Positions 45,907 through 56,305 are shown, numbered from the stretch's first letter. The stretch: DNA of 64,000 bases from Maribacter sp. (GCA_011050675.1 DRFI01000028.1:186001-250000), one strand, 5' to 3'. Notes: a model not told the origin generated them from the letters alone. Program-made: numbers and translations.

Positions 45907-47082
45907 TTATTCCCAACTATAATTTTTAGAAGCTGCTTGTTTTTTTATCGCTTTAATCATAGCATTTTCTAATTCGCCAGATTTATCATTCGTTTGGTTT
46001 TCAGAAATATAAGCTAATCTCTTAGTATTGTATTCTTGTATCTCTTTTTGAATCTGCTCTCTTTCGTTTTTCTTTGTCTCTACATATGTTTTTATTTCTT
46101 TTTCATTTCTGCCTTGCAGTTCTAATGGTAGTTCATCGTTTTCTATAGAACTTATTTCAAATTCTTCATCTTCATAAGCGTCAACAAGATCCCATTTTTT
46201 ATTATTATAAAGTCTAGAGCTTTTGCTTACTGCTCTTTTAACGGCAACAGCTTCTTGCATTTCTAAGGCATTATTATCTTGTGTCTCTTGAGCCATATAT
46301 TTTGCTTTCCCCATAGAACCATATGATATGTAGGTCTTGTTTAATTTTGAGTTTAATTTTATAATGATATCGTCATAAGGTGTGGTGATATGCACAACCT
46401 CTTTATTATGATCAATAGCCATATACTCTCCACCTGTTAGTGCTGCTCCATTTTTCCAATCTGTACTAATGCCTAATTCATAATTTCCGCAGAAAATAGT
46501 ATTTACAACCACATCTTTTTCATTAGCATTTGCTAGCGCTGTTCTATAATTATACCTGCCTTGGTCAAATGGTTCATTACCAGCAATAAAAATCATGCGA
46601 AGTAAGTCTGGATCTTTATTCCATGGTAATTGATGTAGGGAAGTCTGTAGAACCTTTCCGCAATATTCTTCACCACCATTGGTAGTTAGAGAAAAAAGCT
46701 TTTCAGAAATTTCATCTAAGTCACTGCTGAAACCTAATACCTGTTGAATATAACCTTCACCGGCAGAAAGATTATCATTACCGTATTGATATAGCGCAAT
46801 TTGTAAATTTGGTCTTGTCTCATTTCCACACTTAGCTAAACTAAATTCGTTTACAATATCCCATAGTTGAGATTTTGCCTGGTTAAGAAGTCCGTCCATA
46901 CTATTGCTAGTGTCTAATAATAAGGCTATTTGAACAATATTATCCTTAATTGGTGCAGTAGTTTCTGTAGCATGCGCAATTAGTTCAATAGGTTTTTTCT
47001 TATCACTTATATTGCATGCAGATATTGTGGATAGGGTTAGCAGTGCTAGACCTAATGAACTAAATTGTTTAATAGCTTTCAT
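45907..47082 (-). CDS. VWA-domain lipoprotein
   Basis: A 391-residue protein with a lipoprotein signal (STISAC, Cys23). A von Willebrand factor A domain follows (about 48-240): the MIDAS motif is D57-T-S59-N-S61 (LLDTSNSMDG), with the later acidic residue in FIAGNEPFDQGRYN. The C-terminal third (about 290-391) is a charged helical region (GRNEKEIKTYVETKKNEREQ). A metal-dependent adhesion or protein-interaction role is expected from the domain, probably on the periplasmic side; the partner is unknown. It is monocistronic; the 202-nt divergent spacer to the kinase gene shows no clear promoter. Confidence 0.85.
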   Translation of the reverse strand: MKAIKQFSSLGLALLTLSTISACNISDKKKPIELIAHATETTAPIKDNIVQIALLLDTSNSMDGLLNQAKSQLWDIVNEFSLAKCGNETRPNLQIALYQYGNDNLSAGEGYIQQVLGFSSDLDEISEKLFSLTTNGGEEYCGKVLQTSLHQLPWNKDPDLLRMIFIAGNEPFDQGRYNYRTALANANEKDVVVNTIFCGNYELGISTDWKNGAALTGGEYMAIDHNKEVVHITTPYDDIIIKLNSKLNKTYISYGSMGKAKYMAQETQDNNALEMQEAVAVKRAVSKSSRLYNNKKWDLVDAYEDEEFEISSIENDELPLELQGRNEKEIKTYVETKKNEREQIQKEIQEYNTKRLAYISENQTNDKSGELENAMIKAIKKQAASKNYSWE

Positions 47083-47284
47083 ACTTTTCGTTTTAAATTC
47101 GATGCTAAACTAAATGCAAAGTATTTCTAGAAATAACTGAAATGAGTGAAGTTGTCTTTTCACTTAGTAAAGTGTTAGGCAGGGTTTGTGAAGCAGTGAA
47201 ATACTTGATTGAAAGTGTAATTTTCGGTTATCCTGTATTTTTTTGTGCCATATTATTCAGCTAAGTTTACAGTAATCATAGCTG

Positions 47285-49489
47285 ATGAAAATTTATATAA
47301 ACTACATATTATTATTTTTGCTGTTGGGTACGTTAACCGTAAATTCCCAATCGCAAAGTGATGCCCTAAAGTTTAATTTAAAGGGGAGAGTAGAGGTTAG
47401 AAATAGCGGGAGACCAATTTCTGGTGTATCTATATCTAATGATATGGGAGCTTTCGTAATAACCAACGGGCTTGGGGAATTTGAAATTAGAACAAGAATT
47501 GGAGATCAATTGATTATAGAACATGATGATATTGAGACATTAAGATATGATGTTGAGAAAAATGACGATGTTTTAATTCTAGTCGAAGATTTTGAATCTT
47601 CTTCTATAGGTAGCAGGTCTAAATCTTTGCCAGATATATCCGTTAAACATCAACAATTGCTGGATTCAGCAGAGGAAAATAAAGCCGATGATATTGAGAG
47701 AAGTATTGATTTAGTTGCGCAATCGATATCCATTTTAGGTAAAAGAGGAAGAAAAAAAGAACTGGCACGTTCTCTTTCTAAACTAGGTGAAATATACCAA
47801 TATCATAAGCAGCTAGATTTGGCGATTGATAATTACGAGGATGCTTTAGAAAACAATAAGACAATTGCTACCTCTTTACTATTAGCAAAAGCGTATAACC
47901 TAACATCTAGGTATAGTGAGACTATAGACTTATTAAATCCTTTATTGGAGATTAAATCTATGCAGCCACACCAAAGTGCAGTGCTTTATGAATTGCTGGG
48001 AGATGCCAATAAAGGAGAAGGTAAAGACCGTGTTGCTATCGAATTGTACAATAGAGGTTTGCTAATTGCAGATAAGAATCAGTTAACTCCAAAAATGATT
48101 GATCTTAATTCAAAAATTGCAGATACGTATTCATTGGGAAATCAATCAATGGAGGCAGAAGCCTATTATGACAACTCATTAGATCTTGCTAATCAATCAG
48201 CACCTAAACGAGCATTACAAGAAAAAGAGAAAGTTGCAGATTTTTATAATACAAAAAGCAGGTTCAATGAGGAGATTACCATGCGTAAAAGTAGTCTTGA
48301 GGAATTGAAAAAAATAAAATCTCCAAATGCTGGTGTAAAGAGATTAGAACTTGGGGATACCATAACATCACAACGTATAAATTATAAAATTGCAAACGCA
48401 TATATCTCTCAAGATAAGTATAACGAAGCCATTCCTTTTTTAGAAAAAAGTATCGTTGAAGCAGGTTCAGATGATGATTTAGTAGTGCAAAAAGATGCTA
48501 CAAGAAAATTATCTGAAGTATATAAAGTAAAGGGAGATTTTACTAAAGCACTAGATACATATCAAAATTATGTGGCTTTAGTAGATTCTTTATATGTACG
48601 TAAAGAACAGGAGATTTCTAGGGCTACTCGTTTTAATAGGGAGATTGCAAATGCACAAAATAGACTTACCGGTTTAGAGCAAGAGAGGGAATTATCGCAA
48701 AGTAAGTACGACTTGGCTTTAACAGAACAAGAATTGGTGCAAGAAAGTAACAAAAGACAACAGTTGATTATTTATTCTTTAATATTTGGACTCTTACTTA
48801 CTTTGTTGGCGGTATTTTTCTTTTATCGTAGTAATCAACAACAGAAGTTGGCTAATAACTTATTGGCACTAAAATCGTTGAGGTCTCAAATGAATCCGCA
48901 TTTTATTTTCAATGCCCTAAATTCTGTAAATAACTTTATTTCTAAAAGCGATGAGCGTAGCGCTAATAGATATTTAAGTGATTTTTCAACCTTAATGCGC
49001 TCGGTGTTAGAGAATTCAGAAGAAGATTTTATTCCGTTAGAAAAAGAATTACAACAGTTAGAACTTTACATCAAACTAGAACATTCAAGATTTGAAGATA
49101 AATTCGATTATCGCATAGATGTAGATGAAAATGTACAGGTTTCTAAATTTCAAATACCACCAATGCTATTGCAACCTTACATTGAAAATGCCATTTGGCA
49201 CGGACTTAGATACAGAGATGAAAAGGGAGAATTGTTGGTGACGGTAAAAGAGAACAGTGTAGATTCTATAATTATTAGTATTACAGATAACGGGATAGGG
49301 AGAAAGAAATCGGCAGAAATAAAAACTCAAAACCAGAGGAAACAGAAATCTAAAGGAATGGGTATTATCAAAAAACGTGTCGCTATTTTAAATGATATGT
49401 ATACCGATAAAATAGATATTAAAATTTCAGATTTACAAGCTGATGGTATCGGCACAAAAGTTCTTTTCATATTAAAAAGAGAGAAATGA
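47285..49489 (+). CDS. TPR sensor histidine kinase (LytS-type) with regulatory-like N-terminal domain
   Basis: A 734-residue membrane kinase. After a signal sequence (1-22) comes a carboxypeptidase-regulatory-like beta domain (about 28-105: LKGRVEVRNSGRPISGVSI). TPR repeats follow at about 130-440 in the periplasm, then a coiled coil (about 445-490) and one membrane helix (about 495-517). The His_kinase domain has the phospho-acceptor H539 in MNPHFIFNALNS, the N box PYIENAIWHGL and the G box DNGIGR. Its stop overlaps the LytTR regulator by 4 nt, forming a two-component pair. The signal sensed is unknown. Confidence 0.9.
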   Translation: MKIYINYILLFLLLGTLTVNSQSQSDALKFNLKGRVEVRNSGRPISGVSISNDMGAFVITNGLGEFEIRTRIGDQLIIEHDDIETLRYDVEKNDDVLILVEDFESSSIGSRSKSLPDISVKHQQLLDSAEENKADDIERSIDLVAQSISILGKRGRKKELARSLSKLGEIYQYHKQLDLAIDNYEDALENNKTIATSLLLAKAYNLTSRYSETIDLLNPLLEIKSMQPHQSAVLYELLGDANKGEGKDRVAIELYNRGLLIADKNQLTPKMIDLNSKIADTYSLGNQSMEAEAYYDNSLDLANQSAPKRALQEKEKVADFYNTKSRFNEEITMRKSSLEELKKIKSPNAGVKRLELGDTITSQRINYKIANAYISQDKYNEAIPFLEKSIVEAGSDDDLVVQKDATRKLSEVYKVKGDFTKALDTYQNYVALVDSLYVRKEQEISRATRFNREIANAQNRLTGLEQERELSQSKYDLALTEQELVQESNKRQQLIIYSLIFGLLLTLLAVFFFYRSNQQQKLANNLLALKSLRSQMNPHFIFNALNSVNNFISKSDERSANRYLSDFSTLMRSVLENSEEDFIPLEKELQQLELYIKLEHSRFEDKFDYRIDVDENVQVSKFQIPPMLLQPYIENAIWHGLRYRDEKGELLVTVKENSVDSIIISITDNGIGRKKSAEIKTQNQRKQKSKGMGIIKKRVAILNDMYTDKIDIKISDLQADGIGTKVLFILKREK

Positions 49490-50217
49490 GTTTAAGAGCA
49501 ATTTTAGTAGAAGACGAAGCTAATAGTAGGGAAATTTTAAGGAATTATATATCTAAATATTGCCCTAATGTTTCATTATTAGGTGAGGCGGCATCAATTA
49601 AAGAAGCTTTAGTACTTATTGAGAATAATGTATTGGACCTTGTATTTCTTGATGTTGAAATGCCTTTTGGAAATGCTTTTGATTTACTTGATCAGTTACC
49701 CGACAGAACTTTTGAAACTGTTTTTGTTACTGCATACGATCATTATGCAAAAGATGCCTTAAATAATCATGCAGCTTATTATTTAACAAAGCCGATAAAC
49801 ATAGATGAGTTGATAAATGCCGTGGACTATGTGGAAGGTGTGCGTGAAAAAGAAGCTAGTTTAGAAGGTGAGGTTCTTAGTGCGAAAGTAAATGGAGTCG
49901 AAGGTAAGCTTACATTACCACAACAAGACGGATTTCAAATATTGAATATAGGCGAGATTCTATATTGTAAGGCAGACGATAATTATACTGAAATCTATTT
50001 ATTGAATAAGAAGATTTTGGTAAGTAAGACTTTAAAATATTTTGAAGAAGCTTTAGCCGAATATCCTTTTGCACGGGTACATAAATCTTTTCTGGTAAAT
50101 GTAAATGAAGTTGTAAAATACAGAAAAGGAAAAGGGGGAAGCGTAGTAATGTCCAACGGAAAAGAAGTAATGGTTTCCGCATCAAAAAAGAAAGATTTTC
50201 TATCATATTTTAATTAA
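49486..50217 (+). CDS. LytTR-family response regulator
   Basis: A 243-residue protein: receiver domain (about 1-125) with acidic E9/D10, phospho-acceptor D56 (LVFLDVEMP) and Lys in YLTKPINIDEL; then a LytTR DNA-binding domain (about 145-240: ILYCKADDNYTEIYLLN, FARVHKSFLVNVNEVVKYRKG). Phosphorylated by the partner kinase, it should bind direct repeats in promoters. The target genes are not evident. The start overlaps the kinase stop by 4 nt. The carbonic anhydrase-like gene begins 9 nt after the stop and may be co-transcribed. Confidence 0.94.
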   Translation: MSLRAILVEDEANSREILRNYISKYCPNVSLLGEAASIKEALVLIENNVLDLVFLDVEMPFGNAFDLLDQLPDRTFETVFVTAYDHYAKDALNNHAAYYLTKPINIDELINAVDYVEGVREKEASLEGEVLSAKVNGVEGKLTLPQQDGFQILNIGEILYCKADDNYTEIYLLNKKILVSKTLKYFEEALAEYPFARVHKSFLVNVNEVVKYRKGKGGSVVMSNGKEVMVSASKKKDFLSYFN

Positions 50218-50226
50218 TAACGATAA

Positions 50227-50742
50227 ATGATAAAAGCTGTTAGAGGTAAAGAGCCCATTATAGGGGAAGATTGTTTTATTGCTGAAAATGCTACAATTGT
50301 AGGAGAGGTAAGCATGGGAAAACAATGTAGTGTCTGGTTCAACGCTGTATTACGTGGAGATGTTCATTTTATTAAAATGGGCGATAAAGTTAATGTACAA
50401 GATGGAGCCGTAATTCATTGTACCTATTTAAAATCACCAACAACGATAGGGAATAATGTTTCTATTGGACATAATGCTCTTGTGCATGGGTGTACTATAC
50501 ATGATAATGTGCTGGTTGGTATGGGTAGTATTATAATGGATGACTGTATTGTAGAGAGCAACAGCATCATTGCAGCTGGCGCGGTATTGACAAAAGGAAC
50601 ACATGTGCCATCTGGAAGTATATTTGCCGGTATGCCCGCCAAGAAAATAAAAGATATTAGCCCTGAGTTAAGTTCTGGTGAAATCAACAGAATTGCCGAA
50701 GCGTATACCATGTATTCTGGCTGGTTTAAAGATTCAGAATAA
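50227..50742 (+). CDS. Gamma-carbonic anhydrase family protein
   Basis: A 171-residue left-handed beta-helix protein built of hexapeptide repeats. The three metal-ligand histidines of the Cam type are all present: H64 (GAVIHCTY), H82 and H87 (IGHNALVHGC). It probably binds zinc or iron; activity as a carbonic anhydrase in this family (YrdA/PaaY-like) is often weak or unproven. Start ATG 50227, 9 nt after the response regulator, suggesting the same transcript. Confidence 0.9.
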   Translation: MIKAVRGKEPIIGEDCFIAENATIVGEVSMGKQCSVWFNAVLRGDVHFIKMGDKVNVQDGAVIHCTYLKSPTTIGNNVSIGHNALVHGCTIHDNVLVGMGSIIMDDCIVESNSIIAAGAVLTKGTHVPSGSIFAGMPAKKIKDISPELSSGEINRIAEAYTMYSGWFKDSE

Positions 50743-50784
50743 ATTCAAATAGTCAATTACTTATGGCAATCTAGCTAAAATACG

Positions 50785-50792
50785 TACTTTTG
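50785..50792 (+). promoter_or_regulatory. -7 element (TACTTTTG) of fabD
   Basis: TACTTTTG matches TAnnTTTG and lies 20 nt before the fabD start. At the -33 position there is TTA (50761-50763, 21-nt spacer) rather than TTG. Confidence 0.45.
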
Positions 50793-50812
50793 ATTCACCA
50801 AAATTAAAAGTT

Positions 50813-51700
50813 ATGAACGCGTATGTTTTTCCAGGGCAAGGTGCTCAATTTGTTGGAATGGGTTTAGATTTGTATGAGAAATATCCTATTGCAAAAGAGT
50901 TGTTTTTAAAGGCAAATGATATTTTAGGTTTTAATATTACCGAGGTAATGTTTAATGGAACTGCTGAAGGTTTAAAAGAAACTAAAGTAACCCAACCTGC
51001 TATATTTCTACATTCTGTTATTTTAAGTAAAGTAATGGGAGATTCATTTAAACCAGATATGGTTGCAGGTCATTCTCTTGGGGAGTTTTCTGGGCTGGTA
51101 GCAAATAATACTTTAAGTTTTGAAGACGGACTAAAATTAGTTTCACAACGTGCTTTAGCAATGCAGAAAGCCTGCGAACTTAAACCATCTACAATGGCTG
51201 CTGTTTTAGGCTTAGAAGATGCCATAGTTGAAAAAATATGTACAGAAACAGAAGGAATTGTCGTTGCTGCAAATTATAACTGTCCTGGTCAATTAGTTAT
51301 TTCTGGTGAGGTGACTGCAGTAGAGCAAGCTTGTGAAAAATTAAAAGAAGCGGGAGCAAGACGTGCATTAATGTTGCCTGTAGGTGGCGCTTTTCACTCT
51401 CCTTTAATGGAACCTGCTAGGGAAGAATTAGCTGCAGCCATAGCTAACACTACATTTTCTACGCCTAGTTGCCCTATTTATCAAAATGTACCGACGACTG
51501 CGGTAAATAGTGCAGCTGAGATTAAAAAGAATTTAATGCTGCAATTGACTGCACCTGTAAAATGGACACAAAGTGTTCAGCAAATGGTGAAAGACGGTGC
51601 TACTATTTTTACTGAAATAGGTCCGGGTAAGGTATTACAAGGGCTAGTGAGAAAAATTGAACCTTCTGTTACTACACAAGCTCCAGAGCTAACAGACTAA
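50813..51700 (+). CDS. fabD: Malonyl-CoA:ACP transacylase FabD
   Basis: A 295-residue enzyme of normal length. The catalytic dyad is S88 in GHSLGEFSG and H195 in GGAFHSPLM, the oxyanion residue lies in FPGQGAQFVGMG, and the Arg of QRALAMQ binds the malonyl carboxylate. It charges acyl carrier protein with malonate for fatty acid synthesis in the cytoplasm. Other fab genes are not adjacent. It is monocistronic by spacing (157 nt to the next gene). Confidence 0.96.
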   Translation: MNAYVFPGQGAQFVGMGLDLYEKYPIAKELFLKANDILGFNITEVMFNGTAEGLKETKVTQPAIFLHSVILSKVMGDSFKPDMVAGHSLGEFSGLVANNTLSFEDGLKLVSQRALAMQKACELKPSTMAAVLGLEDAIVEKICTETEGIVVAANYNCPGQLVISGEVTAVEQACEKLKEAGARRALMLPVGGAFHSPLMEPAREELAAAIANTTFSTPSCPIYQNVPTTAVNSAAEIKKNLMLQLTAPVKWTQSVQQMVKDGATIFTEIGPGKVLQGLVRKIEPSVTTQAPELTD

Positions 51701-51857
51701 CCATTGTTTCCTTATTATTACCATTTAACCTATAAATCCTTTTTTCAACTGTTTGTGAGGGGTTTACCTTGATTTTTTTGTAATATTGAGATCCTCATTT
51801 TTGGTTATGGATTTAGAACATCCTCCAGCCTTATTGTTGGGAATGATAAAGAATGCT

Positions 51858-54800
51858 ATGAAAATAAGAGTATATAATAGTTTTTTGACTTCTAATAGTA
51901 GTAGGAGTTTAAAGAAATTCCTATTTGTTTTGGGATTCCTTTTTTTAGGTGCTTTTTCGCAAAGTGTTTCTGCGCAAACAGCCTATATAGAAAATCTTTT
52001 AGATGCTGCTGAGGGTAATTCCATATCAGGTGAATTCAGAGTAGGTCTTAGGCCTTTCTTTGGAGGTACTAGAACCATAAATTATGAGGTTTTAATAAAT
52101 AGTACTGCTACAGAAGGTCTTGACTATGTAGCATTAAGTGGGTCTGTTCAAGTTACTTCTGATTTTTTTAGTGGAGGTACTAATACGGTATTTGTAATTG
52201 CTTCCGCCCAAGATCTTCTTATTGAAGGGGATGAAACAGTTATTGTTAGATTGATAACTAATCCTTTCTCTAACTATTCTATAGATACCACTAGTGATGA
52301 AGCAACAGTTACAATTGCTGATGATGATTTTGTGACCCTAGATATAAATGATTCTTCAGCAGATGAAGGCGATGGTATAATTTTCACTATAACTTCAAAT
52401 CAACCCGTGCAATATGATTATGATGTGGAGATTGAGTTCTCTGGAGGGGATGCTGTAGGGGGTGGGCCTGGTATTACTCATCCTCAAGATTACAATAGTA
52501 CATCTCAAATAATTACTATTCCTCAAGGTACTACTTCAAAAGTTTTTTCAGTACCAACAGGTAATGATCAAGTAGTAGAAAATGATGAAACTTTTGGTGT
52601 TCAATTAGTAAGTGCAACTAATTCAAATGTAAATACTGGTGCAGCCGCTAAGGGTACGATTCTAGATGATGATGTTGGTAATATTACTGTTGAAGATGTA
52701 ACTGAAACGGAAGGGGATAGGTTGCGTTTTAGGGTGGTTAATAATGTTGAAGTTCCTAATGCATTTACAGTATTGGTTAATTTTGTAGATGTTAGTGCAA
52801 CTGGTGGCGATGTGGATTATGAAAGTGATCAACAGGTTTTAAGTTTTAGTGGTGTTGCTGGACAGAGTAGAAATGTTGATGTTGATACCGAAGATGATAA
52901 TTTTATTGAGGGTGTTGAAACATTTACAGTTACATTAACATCAAGTGATGCACTTGTAGATGATTCGGATACTGCAACAGGGTTTATCGAAGATGATGAC
53001 ACATATATAGCTTCAATACAGTCTACCACGGCTACAGCAAATGAGAATCCATTGAGTAATGGTGTTTTCACTGTAGGTTTACGGTCTTCTAGTAATCCGT
53101 CTGGGCCTTTTATTACAAACAATACAGGGGCACCAATAGCTGTAAATTACAATAGAACAGGTTCAGCAACTTCGGGCTCAGATTTTAATGTTTTAGGTAC
53201 TTCGGTTTCTATTCCAAATGGTCAGAGTTTTGCCGTAATTACGGTGACACCTATTAACGATGATGTTGTTGAAAATAACGAAACGGTTATTTTGACTCTT
53301 GGTACTGGTACAAATTATACGGTAGGTACTCCAAATAGTGCAACGGTCACCATTATTAGTGAAGATGTGGAATATGTTGCGCAAGTGACTGCATCAGATG
53401 CTACCGCTGCAGAGAGTACTGGGGCAGTTTCAACTGGGGAATTTACTATAAGTTTAAGTGAAACTAATGTTACGGGAAGTCCAATAATAGTTGGCTTTTC
53501 TTTGGGAGGATCAGCTTTAAATAATACGGATTATACATCTAGTTTTACATCTGCTGTTAGCATTCCTAATGGACAGATAGAGACTAAGATAGTTATTACC
53601 CCTACCGATGATCAAATTCAAGAAGGTACAGAAAATTTAATTCTAACACTTGCTGCTGGTACCGGTTATGTATTGGGTGCAACAAGTACCCGTTCTGCTG
53701 CGGTTCAAATTAATGATAATGATCAAGCTATACTGACTATTTTACCCGATACCGAAAATGAAGATGTTGCCTCGGGGCAACTTGAATTTGATGTTGTTTT
53801 AGATAAAGCAGTGGCAGGTGGTACGGTGGTATCGTATTCATTTATTGATGATACTGCAATCAACGGTACTGATTATACCGGTACAAATGGGTCATTCACT
53901 TTTACGGGTACAGCCAACGAAACAAGGACTATTATTGTGCCTATTATTAACGATGCTATTTTAGAAAATACAGAAACGTTTACCATTCAATTAGGCTTAC
54001 CAACAAATAACGTACAACGTGCGAATGGCGGTACGGCTATAGGTACTATCCAAGATGATGATAATTGTGTTGCGGCTCCAACTTTAGATGCGTCAGTTTC
54101 AAATATATATTGTGTAGAGGCTGAAGGTGATGATTTTTCAGCCAACTTATTTGATTTTACGAGTAGTGCAGCTCCTGCCGGAACGGTTTTAACTTGGAGT
54201 AGAGTTTCAAATCCATTGAACACTAATTCACATTTAACTGTAGCGGAAGCTCAAGATGTAAGTTTGCCAGCTTCTTACTATGGTTTTTTCTATGATGCAG
54301 CTAATGACTGTGCTAGTGGGACTATTGAGGTGCAAATTGTACGTAACGTTCTTCCTGAATTGGTTAGCATTAAAGATAATGAACGTTGTGGACCAGGTAC
54401 GTTATTGTTAAGTGTAGAACCAAGCGATGGTGCTTCCGTTAATTGGTACGATTCTTTAGGTGCAATTACACCAATTGCCACTGGCGAAACATATACTACC
54501 CCTTCCTTAAATACAACGGCTACTTATTATGTAGAGGCAACGGAGAATGAATGTACTACTGATAGACAGCCTGTGATTGCTAGAATAGGCTCTCAAGCAA
54601 CTACTGGAACAGCTTTAAACGGATCTATTTGTAATGTTGCGGTAAATGGTCTTACTACTATAGATTTAGATACTAGACTTAACGGAGCTGACCCTGGGGT
54701 TTGGGTATTTGTATCTGGTCCTGAGACTAGTGTGGATTTAAGTTCTACTAATGTTGTAGATTTTGAAGGACTTACTTCTGGTGCCTATATTTTCAGATTT

Positions 54801-56297
54801 ACAACAACAAATTCTACAGCACCATGTTTAAACCCTTCGGTTGATGTTACAATTAATGTAAGTGATTGCGAGACTGATGATGATAACGACGGACTTTTAG
54901 GAGGTCAAGAAGTGGTTCTGGGAACCGATTCTAATGACCCAGATACAGATGGTGATGGTATAGAAGATGGTGTAGAGGTTGGTGATGATATTGATAATCC
55001 ATTAGATGAAGATGGTGATGGAATCATTGATGCCTTAGATTCCAATACTGCAGATGCTGATAATGATGGTGTAAACGATCAGCAAGATCCTGCAAATAAT
55101 AATCCATGTATACCTAACCGCTTTAACGGTAGTTGTGATACTGATGGTGATGGTATTTCAGATTTGGACGAACAAACAAATGGATCTGACCCAGATGATC
55201 CTTGTGATCCTGTGGCAACTCCAAATTGTGATGATCCAATAGATTTGGAAGTATTGAAATCGGTTGACAATGTAGATGCATTAGTAGGTGATACGGTAAT
55301 ATTTAAAATTTTGGTTACCAACTTGTCAGATAGAACGGCAAGAGCAATTGTAATAGGTGATCTTTTAGAACTAGGTTTTGATTTTGTTTCTGCAGATTCT
55401 GCAGATTACGATGAGATTTCTGGAAATTGGAATATAGCCGAACTTAATGCAGGTCTGTCCTTAGAACTGACAATTACTGTAATTGTAGCTGAACAAGGAC
55501 CGTATACGAACACCGCTACCTTATTGGAGTCTATTCCCTCTGATAATAACCCTGCAAACGACGAAGCTACTGTGTCACTTAATACGGAGGTACCAGAGGG
55601 TGTTGATCTTGAAATTGAGAAAGAAGCAAGACCAGATAAAGTATTGGTTGGTGATGAAGTTGAATTTGTAATTAGAGTTACGAATATTTCTGAATCGGAT
55701 GTGGTTACGGATATTGTTGTAAATGACCTGATAGTTATTGAAAACGGATTTGAGTTCGTCTCGGCGGAATCAGATTTCAATGGAACTTATGATGAAACTA
55801 CAGGAGAATGGAGCATTCCTACTTTAAGCAGAGATGAAACTGCAACCTTGAGAATTAGGGCTAGAGTACCAGGGGAAGGGACTTATACCAATACAGCAAA
55901 TATTGTAAGGTCAACTCCAAGAGATGGTAATGCACTTAACAATGAAGCAACCGTTGAGGTTGAGGTAATTCAAAGAAGTATTGCCGACCCAGGTTTCCTT
56001 TTCAATCAATTCTCTCCGAATGGAAACAATCAAAATGAGGTACTTCGTATAAACCGAACATTAACAGATTCAGAAACAGGTGCGCAAGTAGAAGTTAATT
56101 TGCATTATAAGATAAAAATATATGATCGCTACGGTAATCTTGTTTATGAAACCGAAAAAGTAAACGATAGCGATGTTTGGGACGGAACGTATAAAGGAAA
56201 GGAAGTGCCAAAGGGAACTTATTTTTATATTATGAATTATAGTGTTAATAATCAACCCGCAATTATTGACAAGGGTTGGATACAGCTTATTAGATAA
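51858..56297 (+). CDS. Large Calx-beta/DUF11 surface protein with T9SS type B sorting domain
   Basis: A 1479-residue secreted protein. The start at ATG 51858 gives a signal peptide (about 1-39, ending SVSAQ); an upstream in-frame TTG adds 24 unlikely residues. Then come six tandem Calx-beta repeats (about 40-735), each ending in an acidic turn such as ADDD or NDND, Ig-like modules (about 735-1005), a run of Asp-rich thrombospondin-type-3 calcium repeats (about 1005-1128), two DUF11 domains (about 1128-1370) and a gliding-type B sorting domain (about 1380-1479; SPNGNNQNEVLRI, IYDRYGNLVYET, WDGTYKG, PKGTYFY). It should be exported by SprA and its partners; likely adhesin or structural protein binding Ca2+. 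Confidence 0.9.
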   Translation: MKIRVYNSFLTSNSSRSLKKFLFVLGFLFLGAFSQSVSAQTAYIENLLDAAEGNSISGEFRVGLRPFFGGTRTINYEVLINSTATEGLDYVALSGSVQVTSDFFSGGTNTVFVIASAQDLLIEGDETVIVRLITNPFSNYSIDTTSDEATVTIADDDFVTLDINDSSADEGDGIIFTITSNQPVQYDYDVEIEFSGGDAVGGGPGITHPQDYNSTSQIITIPQGTTSKVFSVPTGNDQVVENDETFGVQLVSATNSNVNTGAAAKGTILDDDVGNITVEDVTETEGDRLRFRVVNNVEVPNAFTVLVNFVDVSATGGDVDYESDQQVLSFSGVAGQSRNVDVDTEDDNFIEGVETFTVTLTSSDALVDDSDTATGFIEDDDTYIASIQSTTATANENPLSNGVFTVGLRSSSNPSGPFITNNTGAPIAVNYNRTGSATSGSDFNVLGTSVSIPNGQSFAVITVTPINDDVVENNETVILTLGTGTNYTVGTPNSATVTIISEDVEYVAQVTASDATAAESTGAVSTGEFTISLSETNVTGSPIIVGFSLGGSALNNTDYTSSFTSAVSIPNGQIETKIVITPTDDQIQEGTENLILTLAAGTGYVLGATSTRSAAVQINDNDQAILTILPDTENEDVASGQLEFDVVLDKAVAGGTVVSYSFIDDTAINGTDYTGTNGSFTFTGTANETRTIIVPIINDAILENTETFTIQLGLPTNNVQRANGGTAIGTIQDDDNCVAAPTLDASVSNIYCVEAEGDDFSANLFDFTSSAAPAGTVLTWSRVSNPLNTNSHLTVAEAQDVSLPASYYGFFYDAANDCASGTIEVQIVRNVLPELVSIKDNERCGPGTLLLSVEPSDGASVNWYDSLGAITPIATGETYTTPSLNTTATYYVEATENECTTDRQPVIARIGSQATTGTALNGSICNVAVNGLTTIDLDTRLNGADPGVWVFVSGPETSVDLSSTNVVDFEGLTSGAYIFRFTTTNSTAPCLNPSVDVTINVSDCETDDDNDGLLGGQEVVLGTDSNDPDTDGDGIEDGVEVGDDIDNPLDEDGDGIIDALDSNTADADNDGVNDQQDPANNNPCIPNRFNGSCDTDGDGISDLDEQTNGSDPDDPCDPVATPNCDDPIDLEVLKSVDNVDALVGDTVIFKILVTNLSDRTARAIVIGDLLELGFDFVSADSADYDEISGNWNIAELNAGLSLELTITVIVAEQGPYTNTATLLESIPSDNNPANDEATVSLNTEVPEGVDLEIEKEARPDKVLVGDEVEFVIRVTNISESDVVTDIVVNDLIVIENGFEFVSAESDFNGTYDETTGEWSIPTLSRDETATLRIRARVPGEGTYTNTANIVRSTPRDGNALNNEATVEVEVIQRSIADPGFLFNQFSPNGNNQNEVLRINRTLTDSETGAQVEVNLHYKIKIYDRYGNLVYETEKVNDSDVWDGTYKGKEVPKGTYFYIMNYSVNNQPAIIDKGWIQLIR

Positions 56298-56305
56298 AAT
56301 AAATT

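Noticed and set aside
51786-51857. Upstream TTG start for the large surface protein
   Set aside because: It puts 24 acidic and mixed residues before a clear signal peptide; ATG 51858 gives a proper basic N terminus and hydrophobic core.
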